A stretch of DNA of 5,172 bases from Treponema sp. (GTDB lineage: Bacteria; Spirochaetota; Spirochaetia; Treponematales; Breznakiellaceae): assembly GCA_031276615.1 (NCBI GenBank), contig JAISND010000057.1:1-5172 (forward strand), given 5' to 3'. This document shows, piece after piece, positions 1 through 5,172 of the stretch. The position numbers and the translations under genes are program-made. The stretch's first letter is position 1. The number at the start of each line of letters is the position of its first letter. Below the pieces are notes generated by a model. The model made no database searches. It was not told the origin of the DNA and saw only the letters and a program-made list of their open reading frames with translations.

Positions 1-542
1 TTCGATCCCGTCATCCCGCGGAACATCACGATTCCCGCCGAAAAAGCGAAGATCTACGCCACCGCGGAGGACTACCAGACCGAGGTGGTCATCGACGTGT
101 ATCAGGGCGAATCCTCTGACCCGGAAAACAACGAGCGGCTCGGCGAGCTGCGCCTTACCGGAATCCCCGCCGCCCGGCAGGGAAAGGAACAGATCGAGGT
201 AACCTTCGGCTATGATATGAACGGCATCCTCCAGGTAAAGGCAAGCGTGGTTTCCGCCGGCAAACAGGTTTCCGCGGATATCAGTACCACCGGGGTAAAG
301 GCCGGGCCCCTTTTGGATTTGTCGAAATGGGAGCAGGCCGAGGGGGCGCGGTCCTTCCGTCCCCTGATACGCAAGGCGGAAAAACTTGCCGATCGGGCAG
401 GGATATGGGCGGCGACATCAGCCTTCTCGTGCGGCGGCTCAAGGAAGCGCTGCTGTTAAAAAAAAGGGACCAGGCCGAAGAACTGCGGGACGAATTGCTC
501 GCCATGCTTGAAGTGATGGAACGGGTGGACAGACTGTTATGA
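1..542 (+). CDS. Hsp70-family (DnaK/HscC-like) chaperone, C-terminal part, with apparent frameshift
   Basis: Hsp70 proteins bind exposed hydrophobic segments of client proteins in an ATP-driven cycle in the cytoplasm. The reading frame is open from base 1, so the ATPase domain and start lie outside the window. Seen: residues 1-100 match the beta substrate-binding domain, with IPRNITIPA (5-13), the QTEVVIDVYQGE stretch (26-37), LGELRLTGIP (47-56) and IEVTFGYDMNGILQVKA (65-81). A helical lid follows from about residue 105. In this frame the sequence degenerates after ADRAG and stops at 457-459. The natural continuation (DMGGDISLLVRRLKEAL, then RDQAEELRDELLAMLE) lies in the third frame and ends at TGA 540-542. 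One missing base near 385-405, for example in the GGG at 399-401, would rejoin them into about 180 residues. The lid is then roughly 75 residues, shorter than in DnaK and nearer to HscC-like proteins. The stop overlaps the next start (ATGA). Family call secure; subfamily not. Confidence 0.88.
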
Positions 543-1012
543 CAGAAGCGGAGGAACCGGGAAGGCGCTATTACCGGCTGGGCCTTGGGGCGGCGAAAGA
601 GCGCAGCCTGAGCGCGGCCCTTGCTTACGCGGACTTTGCCCGGGCCCTCGACCCGGCCCGCGAGGACGCGGCCCGGCTTGCGGAGATCTGCCGGTATGAG
701 CTTGGCGATGCCTGCGAAACGCGGGAACCGGACACGGAATCGCGCCTGAACCGGATCGCCCTCCTGGCGGAGCGAAAGAAGTGGAAAGCGGCGGCCCTGA
801 CGGCGAAAGGCGCGGCCTGTCAAAGCGCGCGGCTCCTTAACATACAGGGTTGTCTCTGGGCCCTGGCAAAACGTTATGCGCCAGCGGCGGATTGTTTTGC
901 CGGGGCACTGGCAAAGGATCGGGGGAACACCCTTGCGGCGGACGCCCTGGCAGAGCTTGGCCGGCGGCGGAAGCGCTTTTGGAGATTTTTTTGTTTCTCT
1001 TTAACGAAGTGA
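539..1012 (+). CDS. TPR-like helical protein between Hsp70 and J-protein genes
   Basis: A 157-aa soluble protein with no signal peptide or membrane segment. I do not recognise a named family. It is rich in Ala, Leu and Arg, and its helical pairs resemble tetratricopeptide repeats: about residues 11-44 (YYRLGLGAAKERSLSAALAY, then ARALDP), 69-97 (LNRIALLAERKKWKAAALTA) and 99-133 (NIQGCLWALAKRYAPAADCF, then AGALAKD). TPR proteins commonly act as peptide-binding scaffolds and several bind Hsp70. The ATG at 539 overlaps the stop of the Hsp70 gene, and its own stop overlaps the GTG of the J-like gene, so translation is probably coupled on both sides; no strong Shine-Dalgarno precedes the ATG. A co-chaperone or client-adaptor role for the neighbouring Hsp70 is inferred from position only. 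The basic, aromatic end (RRRKRFWRFF, residues 142-151) is unusual and is encoded over the ribosome-binding region of the next gene. Confidence 0.8.
   Translation: MTEAEEPGRRYYRLGLGAAKERSLSAALAYADFARALDPAREDAARLAEICRYELGDACETREPDTESRLNRIALLAERKKWKAAALTAKGAACQSARLLNIQGCLWALAKRYAPAADCFAGALAKDRGNTLAADALAELGRRRKRFWRFFCFSLTK
981..984 (+). promoter_or_regulatory. Shine-Dalgarno candidate that affects the J-like gene start
   Basis: GGAG lies 6 nt before a TTG at 991 that is in frame with the J domain, whereas the GTG at 1009 has no Shine-Dalgarno close upstream. Starting at TTG would add six residues (MFLFNE) and overlap the TPR gene by 22 nt. Starting at GTG relies on GTGA coupling with the upstream stop. 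Both are feasible. Confidence 0.4.
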
Positions 1013-2056
1013 AAAAAGACTATTACGAAACACTGGGGATCGGAAAAACCGCCGCGGAGCCGGAGATAAAACGGGCCTACTTCGGCCTGGTACGCAAATA
1101 CCAGCCCGACCGCTTTCCCGAAGAATTCAGGGAAATCCGCGCCGCCTACGAAACCCTCAGCGACAGGCAAAAGCGCGCCGAATACGACGCCATAGGCGAG
1201 CTGCCCTCTTCCGTCGCGCCCCTCTTCCACGAGGCTCAACGCCTTGACCGTTTCGGCAGGCACAACAAGGCGGCGGAATTGTACCGGATTATTTTGCAAA
1301 GCCATCCCGAACTGGACAATGTCAGGGAGGAATACGCTTTTTCCCTTTCGGCGGACGACAAAACCGGCAAGGCCGCCGAGGCGTGGGAAGATCTTTGCCG
1401 CAGGCATCGGCAAAATCGACAGGGCCGGGAAGCATTTGCGGGAAATCACCCGTCTGATCCGCGAAGGCGGCCGGATGGGCAGGAACAATGGTCAGCGGGC
1501 ATTGCGCGAAATACTCGCCTTTGTTCCGGCCAACAGCCTGGCGGCGCTCTACCCCGATTTGAAAGAAATGGCGGATTTACTTCCGGATAAACATGATTTT
1601 ATCCGGGGAAAACTCGACGCCGTGCGGCTGGGCTTCGAGATTGAAGGCCTGGTGAAAAAAAACTTTCATGAAATTTTCCGCGACCTTTTCAGAATCCTGA
1701 ACGCCGACTTTGAGGAGGAAGGCGACGAACCCGAGATAACGGCCATAGAATACCACCTGCTGAACGATAAAAAAACCTTCGATCCCCAGATCAGGCGTCT
1801 GAAAGAAGATTTTCCCGAAATCTACGCCCTCCACGGCTCTTTTTTCAACGCCGCCCTGCGTGCCCGGGATCCGGAAAAGATGCTGTACCAGCGTGTCAAA
1901 AAACTTGGAAAATTAAAGCGTATAGCCGGCTTCGACGAAGACGATCCGGATTCCGCGCCGGCGGAAACCGTCCGCCGCGCAGGGCCCAAGGTTGGCCGCA
2001 ACGGCCCCTGTCCCTGCGGCAGCGGCAAAAAGTACAAACACTGCTGCGGGCGCTAA
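1009..2056 (+). CDS. J-like protein (QPD variant) with TPR-like region and C-terminal SEC-C motif, apparent frameshift
   Basis: J-domain proteins dock on Hsp70 and trigger ATP hydrolysis, which fits the Hsp70 gene encoded upstream. From GTG 1009 the J domain covers residues 2-62 (KKDYYETLGI, EIKRAYFGLVRKY, then FREIRAAYETLSD, then KRAEYDAIGE). The catalytic HPD is replaced by Q32-P33-D34 (codon CAG, 1102-1104). Residues 68-130 form a TPR-like pair (FHEAQRLDRFGRHNKAAELY, EEYAFSLSADDKTGKAAEAW). Around 1390-1415 coding moves to the second frame, as if one base had been inserted; it continues KIDRAGKHLREITRLIREGG, through an acidic helical middle of unknown family, to the end. The last 15 residues carry a SEC-C zinc motif, C-x-C-x8-C-C, of the type found at the SecA C-terminus. 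Removing one base gives 348 aa. The start overlaps the upstream stop (GTGA), though TTG at 991 is an alternative. Domains are clear; whether the protein is intact and active is not. Confidence 0.85.
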
Positions 2057-2088
2057 ACACGTCTTGCCGTTCAAACCAGGCCCCATGT

Positions 2089-2121
2089 AAAAAGCCCCGG
2101 GGAAAGGAGTAACCCCGGGGC
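2089..2121 (-). terminator. Intrinsic terminator-like hairpin, minus strand (distal of two)
   Basis: GCCCCGGGG (2094-2102) and CCCCGGGGC (2113-2121) form a perfect 9-bp stem with a 10-nt loop. On the minus strand the stem is followed by UUUUU (2093-2089), as in an intrinsic terminator. On the plus strand it is followed by GAAAGAAAA, with no U run, so it is a weaker candidate terminator for the chaperone cassette, whose stop lies 37 nt upstream. The plus-strand loop reads AAAGGAGTAA, a Shine-Dalgarno-like sequence. Confidence 0.7.
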
Positions 2122-2129
2122 GAAAGAAA

Positions 2130-2153
2130 AGGAGGAACATGAAACTACACTAG
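2130..2153 (+). other. Shine-Dalgarno-like site followed by a four-codon ORF (Met-Lys-Leu-His-stop)
   Basis: AGGAGG at 2130-2135 precedes ATG 2139-2141 by only 3 nt, and the frame closes after AAA CTA CAC at TAG 2151-2153. It lies in the AT-richer stretch between two minus-strand terminator hairpins. It could be a minimal ORF, the remnant of a lost gene start, or chance; no downstream gene on this strand explains it. Confidence 0.2.
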
Positions 2154-2192
2154 TCTGTCAAATATACAACAAACCGCGGGAAAAAAGGTAAC

Positions 2193-2226
2193 AAAAAAGG
2201 CGGCGAAATCATCGTTTTTCCGCCTT
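2193..2226 (-). terminator. Intrinsic terminator overlapping the end of the 83-aa gene (proximal of two)
   Basis: Read on the minus strand, AAGGCGG (2226-2220) pairs with CCGCCTT (2203-2197), giving a 7-bp stem. A further three A-U pairs can form inside it, beyond a 2-nt bulge. The U run spans 2198-2193. The 5' arm is formed by the last codons of the 83-aa gene and the loop contains its stop codon (2211-2209), so transcription should end immediately after this operon. Confidence 0.72.
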
Positions 2227-2460
2227 CCATCGGGCTATAAAATACTCGTAGGCGGCTATGGCCGCGGCCAGGTTTGTATCCTGTACGTCGCCCCTGCCGC
2301 CCCAGCCGGCGCCTTCCATTATGTACAAATTCCGGAGGGTTCCCTCAAGATTCTCGATTGTACAGTCCTTTTCCGCGGTTTTCCGCCGTTCAAGGCCGCG
2401 CAGTTCCTCCTCGAAGGTCTTTTGGTAGAGGACATCCCTCCATTCTTCCGATAGCCCCAT
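2209..2460 (-). CDS. Small cytoplasmic protein of unknown function, 83 aa
   Basis: No family recognised. The ATG (2460-2458) follows directly on the TAA of the upstream exported-protein gene with no spacing, and a purine-rich stretch (GGGGAAGAG) within the end of that gene can serve as ribosome-binding site, so the two are very likely co-transcribed and translationally coupled. The protein has no signal peptide or membrane segment. It is charged and predicted largely helical: WRDVLYQKTFEEELRGLERR at residues 7-26, TIENLEGTLRNLYIMEGAGW around 34-53, a Gly-rich turn (GWGGRG, 52-57), and AAAIAAYEYFIARWKAEKR at the end. The helix-Gly-turn-helix pattern and unbiased composition argue for a real gene. 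A terminator overlaps its stop codon. Function unknown; pairing with the exported protein may reflect only a shared transcript. Confidence 0.75.
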   Translation of the reverse strand: MGLSEEWRDVLYQKTFEEELRGLERRKTAEKDCTIENLEGTLRNLYIMEGAGWGGRGDVQDTNLAAAIAAYEYFIARWKAEKR

Positions 2461-3546
2461 TTACTCTTCCCCGGCGGAAACAGCTTCCTGATAGCCAATC
2501 CGGCGGGACCATGAAACACCGGAACCGGGGATCAGCAGGCCGAAACCGGCCCTCATGGAAAGGGCCTGCCGCCTTATCCAGTTTCCCCGTGAATCCTCTT
2601 CGTATTCATAACGGCATTCGGCGCTCCCGTTTGCCCCGGCGTATTTCATAAGGGTCAGGAAGCCCCGCTCATCCCATTGGAGAACGAATGAATTCGCGCC
2701 GCCCGCCGCCTGTTCCCCGGCGCTGTCCGGGGAGGGCGCCGTATCCGCCGTCCTGTCTGCCGTGTCCGCCACATTGTTTGCCGCCGTGTCCGCGGGCGCG
2801 GCGCGGCCGGTCTGATCCCAGTACAGGGGACGTTTCAGGCGGTACAGGGCGGTAAAAGTTCCTTCGGGTGATGAAATTTCCGTTATATTGCCTTCGCTGT
2901 CGAAGGAACGGTATTCGACGCCCGGGCCGGCGGAATCGCGCTTTTCCAGGGAACGGATGCGCCAGGGTGAAGCGTCCCGGTACATTTCCGCCCGGTAATA
3001 GACCTGGAAATTTCCGTCCCCGTCATACCAGGTTTCCGAAAGAAAACCCGCGGCCTCAAGGAAAAAAACGTAAAAAACCGCCCCGCCGCGGGATGCTTTT
3101 ACCGGAGACGAAAGCGCGGAACCGCCGCCGCCCCGGGGAAGGAATCCCCCGGGAAATTCAAAGAGCCAGGGTTCCCCGCCGGCGGCGGAGACTCTCAGGC
3201 GTGTGACGCCGCCCGCCGGGCCGTATTCGAATTCGGCCTGTACGGGCATATTCCTGAAAAAAAAGGGAAAGGCCCGGAGTCGGCCGGCCCCGTCCCGGCG
3301 GAGGGTAAAGGTTCCGGCTTCACCATCGAGGACGATTTCCCGCGGGCTGTCCCCCGCCGCGCCCGAAGCGCCGGCGGAAAAAGCGTCCGGCGGAATTTCA
3401 GGGGGCCAGTCCGGCTGCCAGCGGAGTTCGCCGGAAGCGGCGGTTTCAAGCAGGGGCGCGAGCGGGAAAGGCCGGCCCTCTTCCCCGGAAAGAAAGCCGA
3501 AAGAAGCAAAAAGAAGGAAGCTGATAAAAAAACGCCGTCCGCGCAT
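2461..3546 (-). CDS. Exported protein with YD-repeat-like strands, function unknown
   Basis: Starting at ATG 3546-3544 the product has 361 residues. It opens with a typical signal peptide: basic MRGRR, hydrophobic FFISFLLFASFGFL, then SGEE with likely signal peptidase I cleavage near residue 21. There is no lipobox Cys, so it is probably periplasmic or secreted. An in-frame TTG at 3582 would add 12 residues that dilute this signal, and a -10 element falls between the two, so ATG is preferred. The mature part repeats short beta-hairpin motifs with Asp/Gly turns: TLRRDGAGRLRAFPFF (80-95), WYDGDGNFQVYYR (173-185), FDSEGNITEI (216-225), LQWDERGFLTLMKY (289-302) and YEYEEDSRGNWIRR (313-326). These resemble YD/RHS-type or MORN-like strands, but no complete family match is recognised. 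An Ala/Asp/Thr-rich linker (about 249-284) splits the protein. It is co-transcribed with the 83-aa gene. Real gene, role unknown. Confidence 0.82.
   Translation of the reverse strand: MRGRRFFISFLLFASFGFLSGEEGRPFPLAPLLETAASGELRWQPDWPPEIPPDAFSAGASGAAGDSPREIVLDGEAGTFTLRRDGAGRLRAFPFFFRNMPVQAEFEYGPAGGVTRLRVSAAGGEPWLFEFPGGFLPRGGGGSALSSPVKASRGGAVFYVFFLEAAGFLSETWYDGDGNFQVYYRAEMYRDASPWRIRSLEKRDSAGPGVEYRSFDSEGNITEISSPEGTFTALYRLKRPLYWDQTGRAAPADTAANNVADTADRTADTAPSPDSAGEQAAGGANSFVLQWDERGFLTLMKYAGANGSAECRYEYEEDSRGNWIRRQALSMRAGFGLLIPGSGVSWSRRIGYQEAVSAGEE
2738..2794 (-). repeat. Short degenerate tandem repeat encoding Ala-Asp-Thr-Ala units
   Basis: Three copies of a 12-nt unit, GCCGTATCCGCC, GCCGTGTCCGCC and GCCGTGTCCGCG on the plus strand, begin at 2738, 2759 and 2783, with spacings of 21 and 24 nt. 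On the minus strand they encode the three A-D-T-A units of the linker in the exported protein. All spacings are multiples of three, so changes in copy number keep the frame. Confidence 0.55.
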
Positions 3547-3552
3547 ACGGAA

Positions 3553-3582
3553 AGTATAGCCAAAGGACGCCGCATGCCGCAA
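3553..3582 (-). promoter_or_regulatory. Putative sigma70-type promoter giving a leaderless transcript
   Basis: On the minus strand TATACT (3558-3553) is a good -10 element. TTGCGG (3582-3577) is a partial -35 match, 18 nt upstream. Six bases separate the -10 from the ATG at 3546, so the expected +1 is the A of that ATG. No Shine-Dalgarno precedes the ATG, which agrees with leaderless initiation. Confidence 0.45.
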
Positions 3583-3596
3583 GCGCCCGCGTTTCC

Positions 3597-3626
3597 GGAC
3601 AGGCGGCTCCGGGATTCCGCGTGTCC
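3597..3626. other. Intergenic inverted repeat after the hybrid kinase gene
   Basis: GGACA-G-GCGG (3597-3606) pairs with CCGC-G-TGTCC (3617-3626): nine pairs with one G-G mismatch and a 10-nt loop. It lies 17 nt past the kinase stop codon. No U run follows on either strand, so it may be a factor-dependent terminator, an mRNA 3'-end stabiliser, or an operator upstream of the promoter at 3553-3582. Confidence 0.4.
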
Positions 3627-3642
3627 TGTGCCCTGGCCGCGG

Positions 3643-5172
3643 CTAGGGCGCTATAAGGGCCAGGCGCTCGTCTACCAGCTGAAATTCCGACGCGTTGATC
3701 TGTTCCCGGAGCCAGATGATCAAATCGGCCCTGGATTCGTATTCAAAGGCCTCAAGTTCTTCCATGGTTTTGTCAATGACGCTGATGTCGTAATTGCCGC
3801 AGGCTTCGCGCAGAAGCGCCAGGGTTTCCGGCTCCGGCTCCGCCTTCCTCGGTTTTTTGGTTTCAAGGTCCCGCAGCATACCGGACAATTCGCTGACAAG
3901 TTTCCGCGTCTCTTTGACAAAGCCATCGTTATGCGTCATGACAAAATCAAGGTCTCCTTCCCTGGAGGCATGTTCAAGGGCTTCCGCCTCCGCCCCCACG
4001 CTGCCGGCGCCTATTGAACGGCTGGAGCTTTTAATTCCGTGGACAACGATCCTGTAGGCCTCGGTATCTTCTTCCGCGTTCCGGACAAGCTGTTCAAGAA
4101 GGTCCGGGGTGTTCCGCACATAGGACCTGATTACATCGAAGTAGATTCCCCTGTCGCCCCCGAAGCGTTCCAGGGCCCCGGAAAAATCAAGCCCCTCAAT
4201 TGAAACGGCAGCCGGCGCGGCGGTTTCCGTTTCCTCCGGCTCTTCCCGATCCGTGTTTTTTTTGAGCGCCGTCTCCAGATTCTTGTCCCGCACCCACCGG
4301 TTAATTACGGCATCCATGCGCATAATATCAATGGGTTTGGAAAGGAAATCCTGGAAGTTATTCTGAAGAAACATTTCCTCGTTGCCCGCCAGAGCGTTGG
4401 CGGTAAGGGCGATAACGGGAACATTCCTGGCGTATTCGGTTCCAATCTCCCGGATAAGGCGGACAGCTTCAATGCCGTCCATTTCGGGCATCATGTGATC
4501 CATGAAAATGGCGTTGTATTTAATATCACCCTTCCGCACAAGCTCAATCGCCGCGCGGCCGCTTGTCGCGACATCAACCTTCATGCCGTAGGGCCTCATC
4601 ATGCCCCGGGCCACGTCAAGGTTCGTCATCACGTCGTCAACAACGAGGACGCTGGCGTAGGGAATGTGTGCGCGCAGCAGCCTGGAACTTCTGTCCCGCT
4701 TGTGATCCGAATAGCGCATATTCGAAAGACTTTCGGCCACCTTGGGGCCGATGGGAACATCGTTTACAAAGCCCTGACAGATGCGTACCGTAAAAACGCT
4801 GCCCTTTCCGTATTCGCTTTCCACCCTGATGCTGCCGTTCATCATTTCGACCATGCGTTTTGTAATGGAAAGGCCCAGCCCGGTTCCTTCTATCTTCCGG
4901 TTGCTCCTGGCGTCCACCTGGTGGTAATCGGTGAAAAGTTTGCCGATATCCCCGGACTGTATGCCTATGCCCGTATCCCTGACGGAAGAAACCAGCCACA
5001 CGCGGTCTCCTTCCCGCTCGCATTCAATGCTCCAGTCAACCTGTCCTTCCCTGGTATACTTGAAGGCGTTGGAAAGCAGGTTGTTGAAAATCTGCTTGAC
5101 CCGAAGCTCGTCTCCGAAAAGCCTGCTTGGCAGGGATTCTTCAATATGAAGATTAAAATTTATGTTTTTGGA
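3643..5172 (-). CDS. Hybrid sensor histidine kinase, C-terminal part (HATPase-REC-HPt-helical tail)
   Basis: The frame is open to the right edge, so the sensor and DHp domains with the phospho-His are missing. Of 509 visible residues, 1-125 are the ATP-binding domain: N box FNNLLSNAFKY (29-39), G1 DTGIGI (66-71), F box LFTDYHQVD (79-87) and G2 EGTGLGLSI (95-103). A linker leads to a receiver (about 173-295) with acidic D179/D180, phospho-acceptor D225 in FMDHMMPEMDG, T257 in ALTANA and K279 in LSKPID, so all key residues are present. A Glu/Thr-rich linker precedes an HPt domain (about 325-440) with phosphorylatable H378 in HGIKSSSRSIGA. This gives a complete His-Asp-His relay that should pass phosphate to a separate response regulator, none of which is in view. 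A helical tail of about 60 residues follows a Lys/Pro/Glu-rich hinge. An internal GTG at 5001 lies inside the ATPase domain and is not the start. The input signal is unknown. Confidence 0.95.
   Translation of the reverse strand, partial: SKNINFNLHIEESLPSRLFGDELRVKQIFNNLLSNAFKYTREGQVDWSIECEREGDRVWLVSSVRDTGIGIQSGDIGKLFTDYHQVDARSNRKIEGTGLGLSITKRMVEMMNGSIRVESEYGKGSVFTVRICQGFVNDVPIGPKVAESLSNMRYSDHKRDRSSRLLRAHIPYASVLVVDDVMTNLDVARGMMRPYGMKVDVATSGRAAIELVRKGDIKYNAIFMDHMMPEMDGIEAVRLIREIGTEYARNVPVIALTANALAGNEEMFLQNNFQDFLSKPIDIMRMDAVINRWVRDKNLETALKKNTDREEPEETETAAPAAVSIEGLDFSGALERFGGDRGIYFDVIRSYVRNTPDLLEQLVRNAEEDTEAYRIVVHGIKSSSRSIGAGSVGAEAEALEHASREGDLDFVMTHNDGFVKETRKLVSELSGMLRDLETKKPRKAEPEPETLALLREACGNYDISVIDKTMEELEAFEYESRADLIIWLREQINASEFQLVDERLALIAP

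Noticed and set aside
376..388. Programmed -1 frameshift signal at GCGGAAAAACTT in the Hsp70 gene
   Set aside because: It does not form a canonical X-XXY-YYZ heptamer in the zero frame, and slipping here would replace LADRAG with an un-Hsp70-like KTCRSGR. An indel nearer 399 gives a better protein.
405..542. Independent small gene starting at ATG 405 and encoding only the lid helices
   Set aside because: Possible in principle, but the sequence is the expected continuation of the Hsp70 lid and the upstream ribosome-binding match is weak.
281..823. Minus-strand 180-aa ORF opposite the Hsp70 and TPR genes
   Set aside because: Arg/Pro/Ser-rich shadow with no domain pattern, opposite well-supported coding sequence in GC-rich DNA.
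874..1488. Minus-strand 204-aa ORF opposite the J domain
   Set aside because: It mirrors the J-domain coding region, has low-complexity composition, and lacks a ribosome-binding site or recognisable domain.
2123..2192. CRISPR repeat, tRNA or riboswitch in the convergent intergenic stretch
   Set aside because: No repeated unit, cloverleaf or conserved aptamer pattern could be found; only two short AAAAAAGG runs at 2181 and 2193.
3574..4017. Plus-strand 147-aa ORF antisense to the kinase C-terminus
   Set aside because: Shadow of the minus-strand kinase frame, without domain or start signals.
4999..5001. GTG as the start of the histidine kinase
   Set aside because: The frame is open upstream to 5172 and encodes the N box (FNNLLSNAFKY), so this GTG is internal to the ATPase domain.

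Overview
The window is GC-rich bacterial DNA, almost fully coding, with two gene blocks that converge near position 2150. The lineage cannot be fixed from the sequence alone. The gene mix suits a host- or gut-associated anaerobe, and I lean weakly towards a Treponema-like spirochaete: an accessory Hsp70/J-domain cassette, a large hybrid sensor kinase with REC and HPt domains, and a YD-repeat-like exported protein.

Plus strand, 1-2056: an accessory chaperone cassette of three genes with 4-nt overlaps. It holds (i) the C-terminal part of an Hsp70-family protein (substrate-binding domain plus a short helical lid), entering from the left edge; (ii) a 157-aa TPR-like helical protein; and (iii) a J-like protein with a J domain, TPR-like helices, a long unassigned middle and a C-terminal SEC-C zinc motif. 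The Hsp70 and the J-like gene each contain one apparent single-base frame change (near 385-405 and 1390-1415). The J domain has Gln-Pro-Asp where the Hsp70-activating motif His-Pro-Asp is expected. The cassette is therefore either a diverged Hsp70 system with sequence errors or one that is decaying.

Intergenic 2057-2208 (152 nt): two hairpins, each followed by a U run on the minus strand, end the convergent minus-strand transcript. Between them lies a Shine-Dalgarno-like sequence followed by a four-codon ORF on the plus strand.

Minus strand, 3546-2209: a probable operon of an exported, YD-repeat-like protein of 361 aa and an 83-aa cytoplasmic protein that starts directly after its stop codon. 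A -10 element sits exactly where it would start a leaderless transcript at the ATG of the first gene.

Minus strand, 5172-3643: the C-terminal 509 residues of a hybrid histidine kinase (HATPase, receiver, HPt and a helical tail), whose N-terminus lies beyond the right edge. It lies upstream of the exported-protein operon in the same orientation, separated by 96 nt that contain a hairpin and the putative promoter. The chaperone cassette and the signalling/exported block show no evident functional link.
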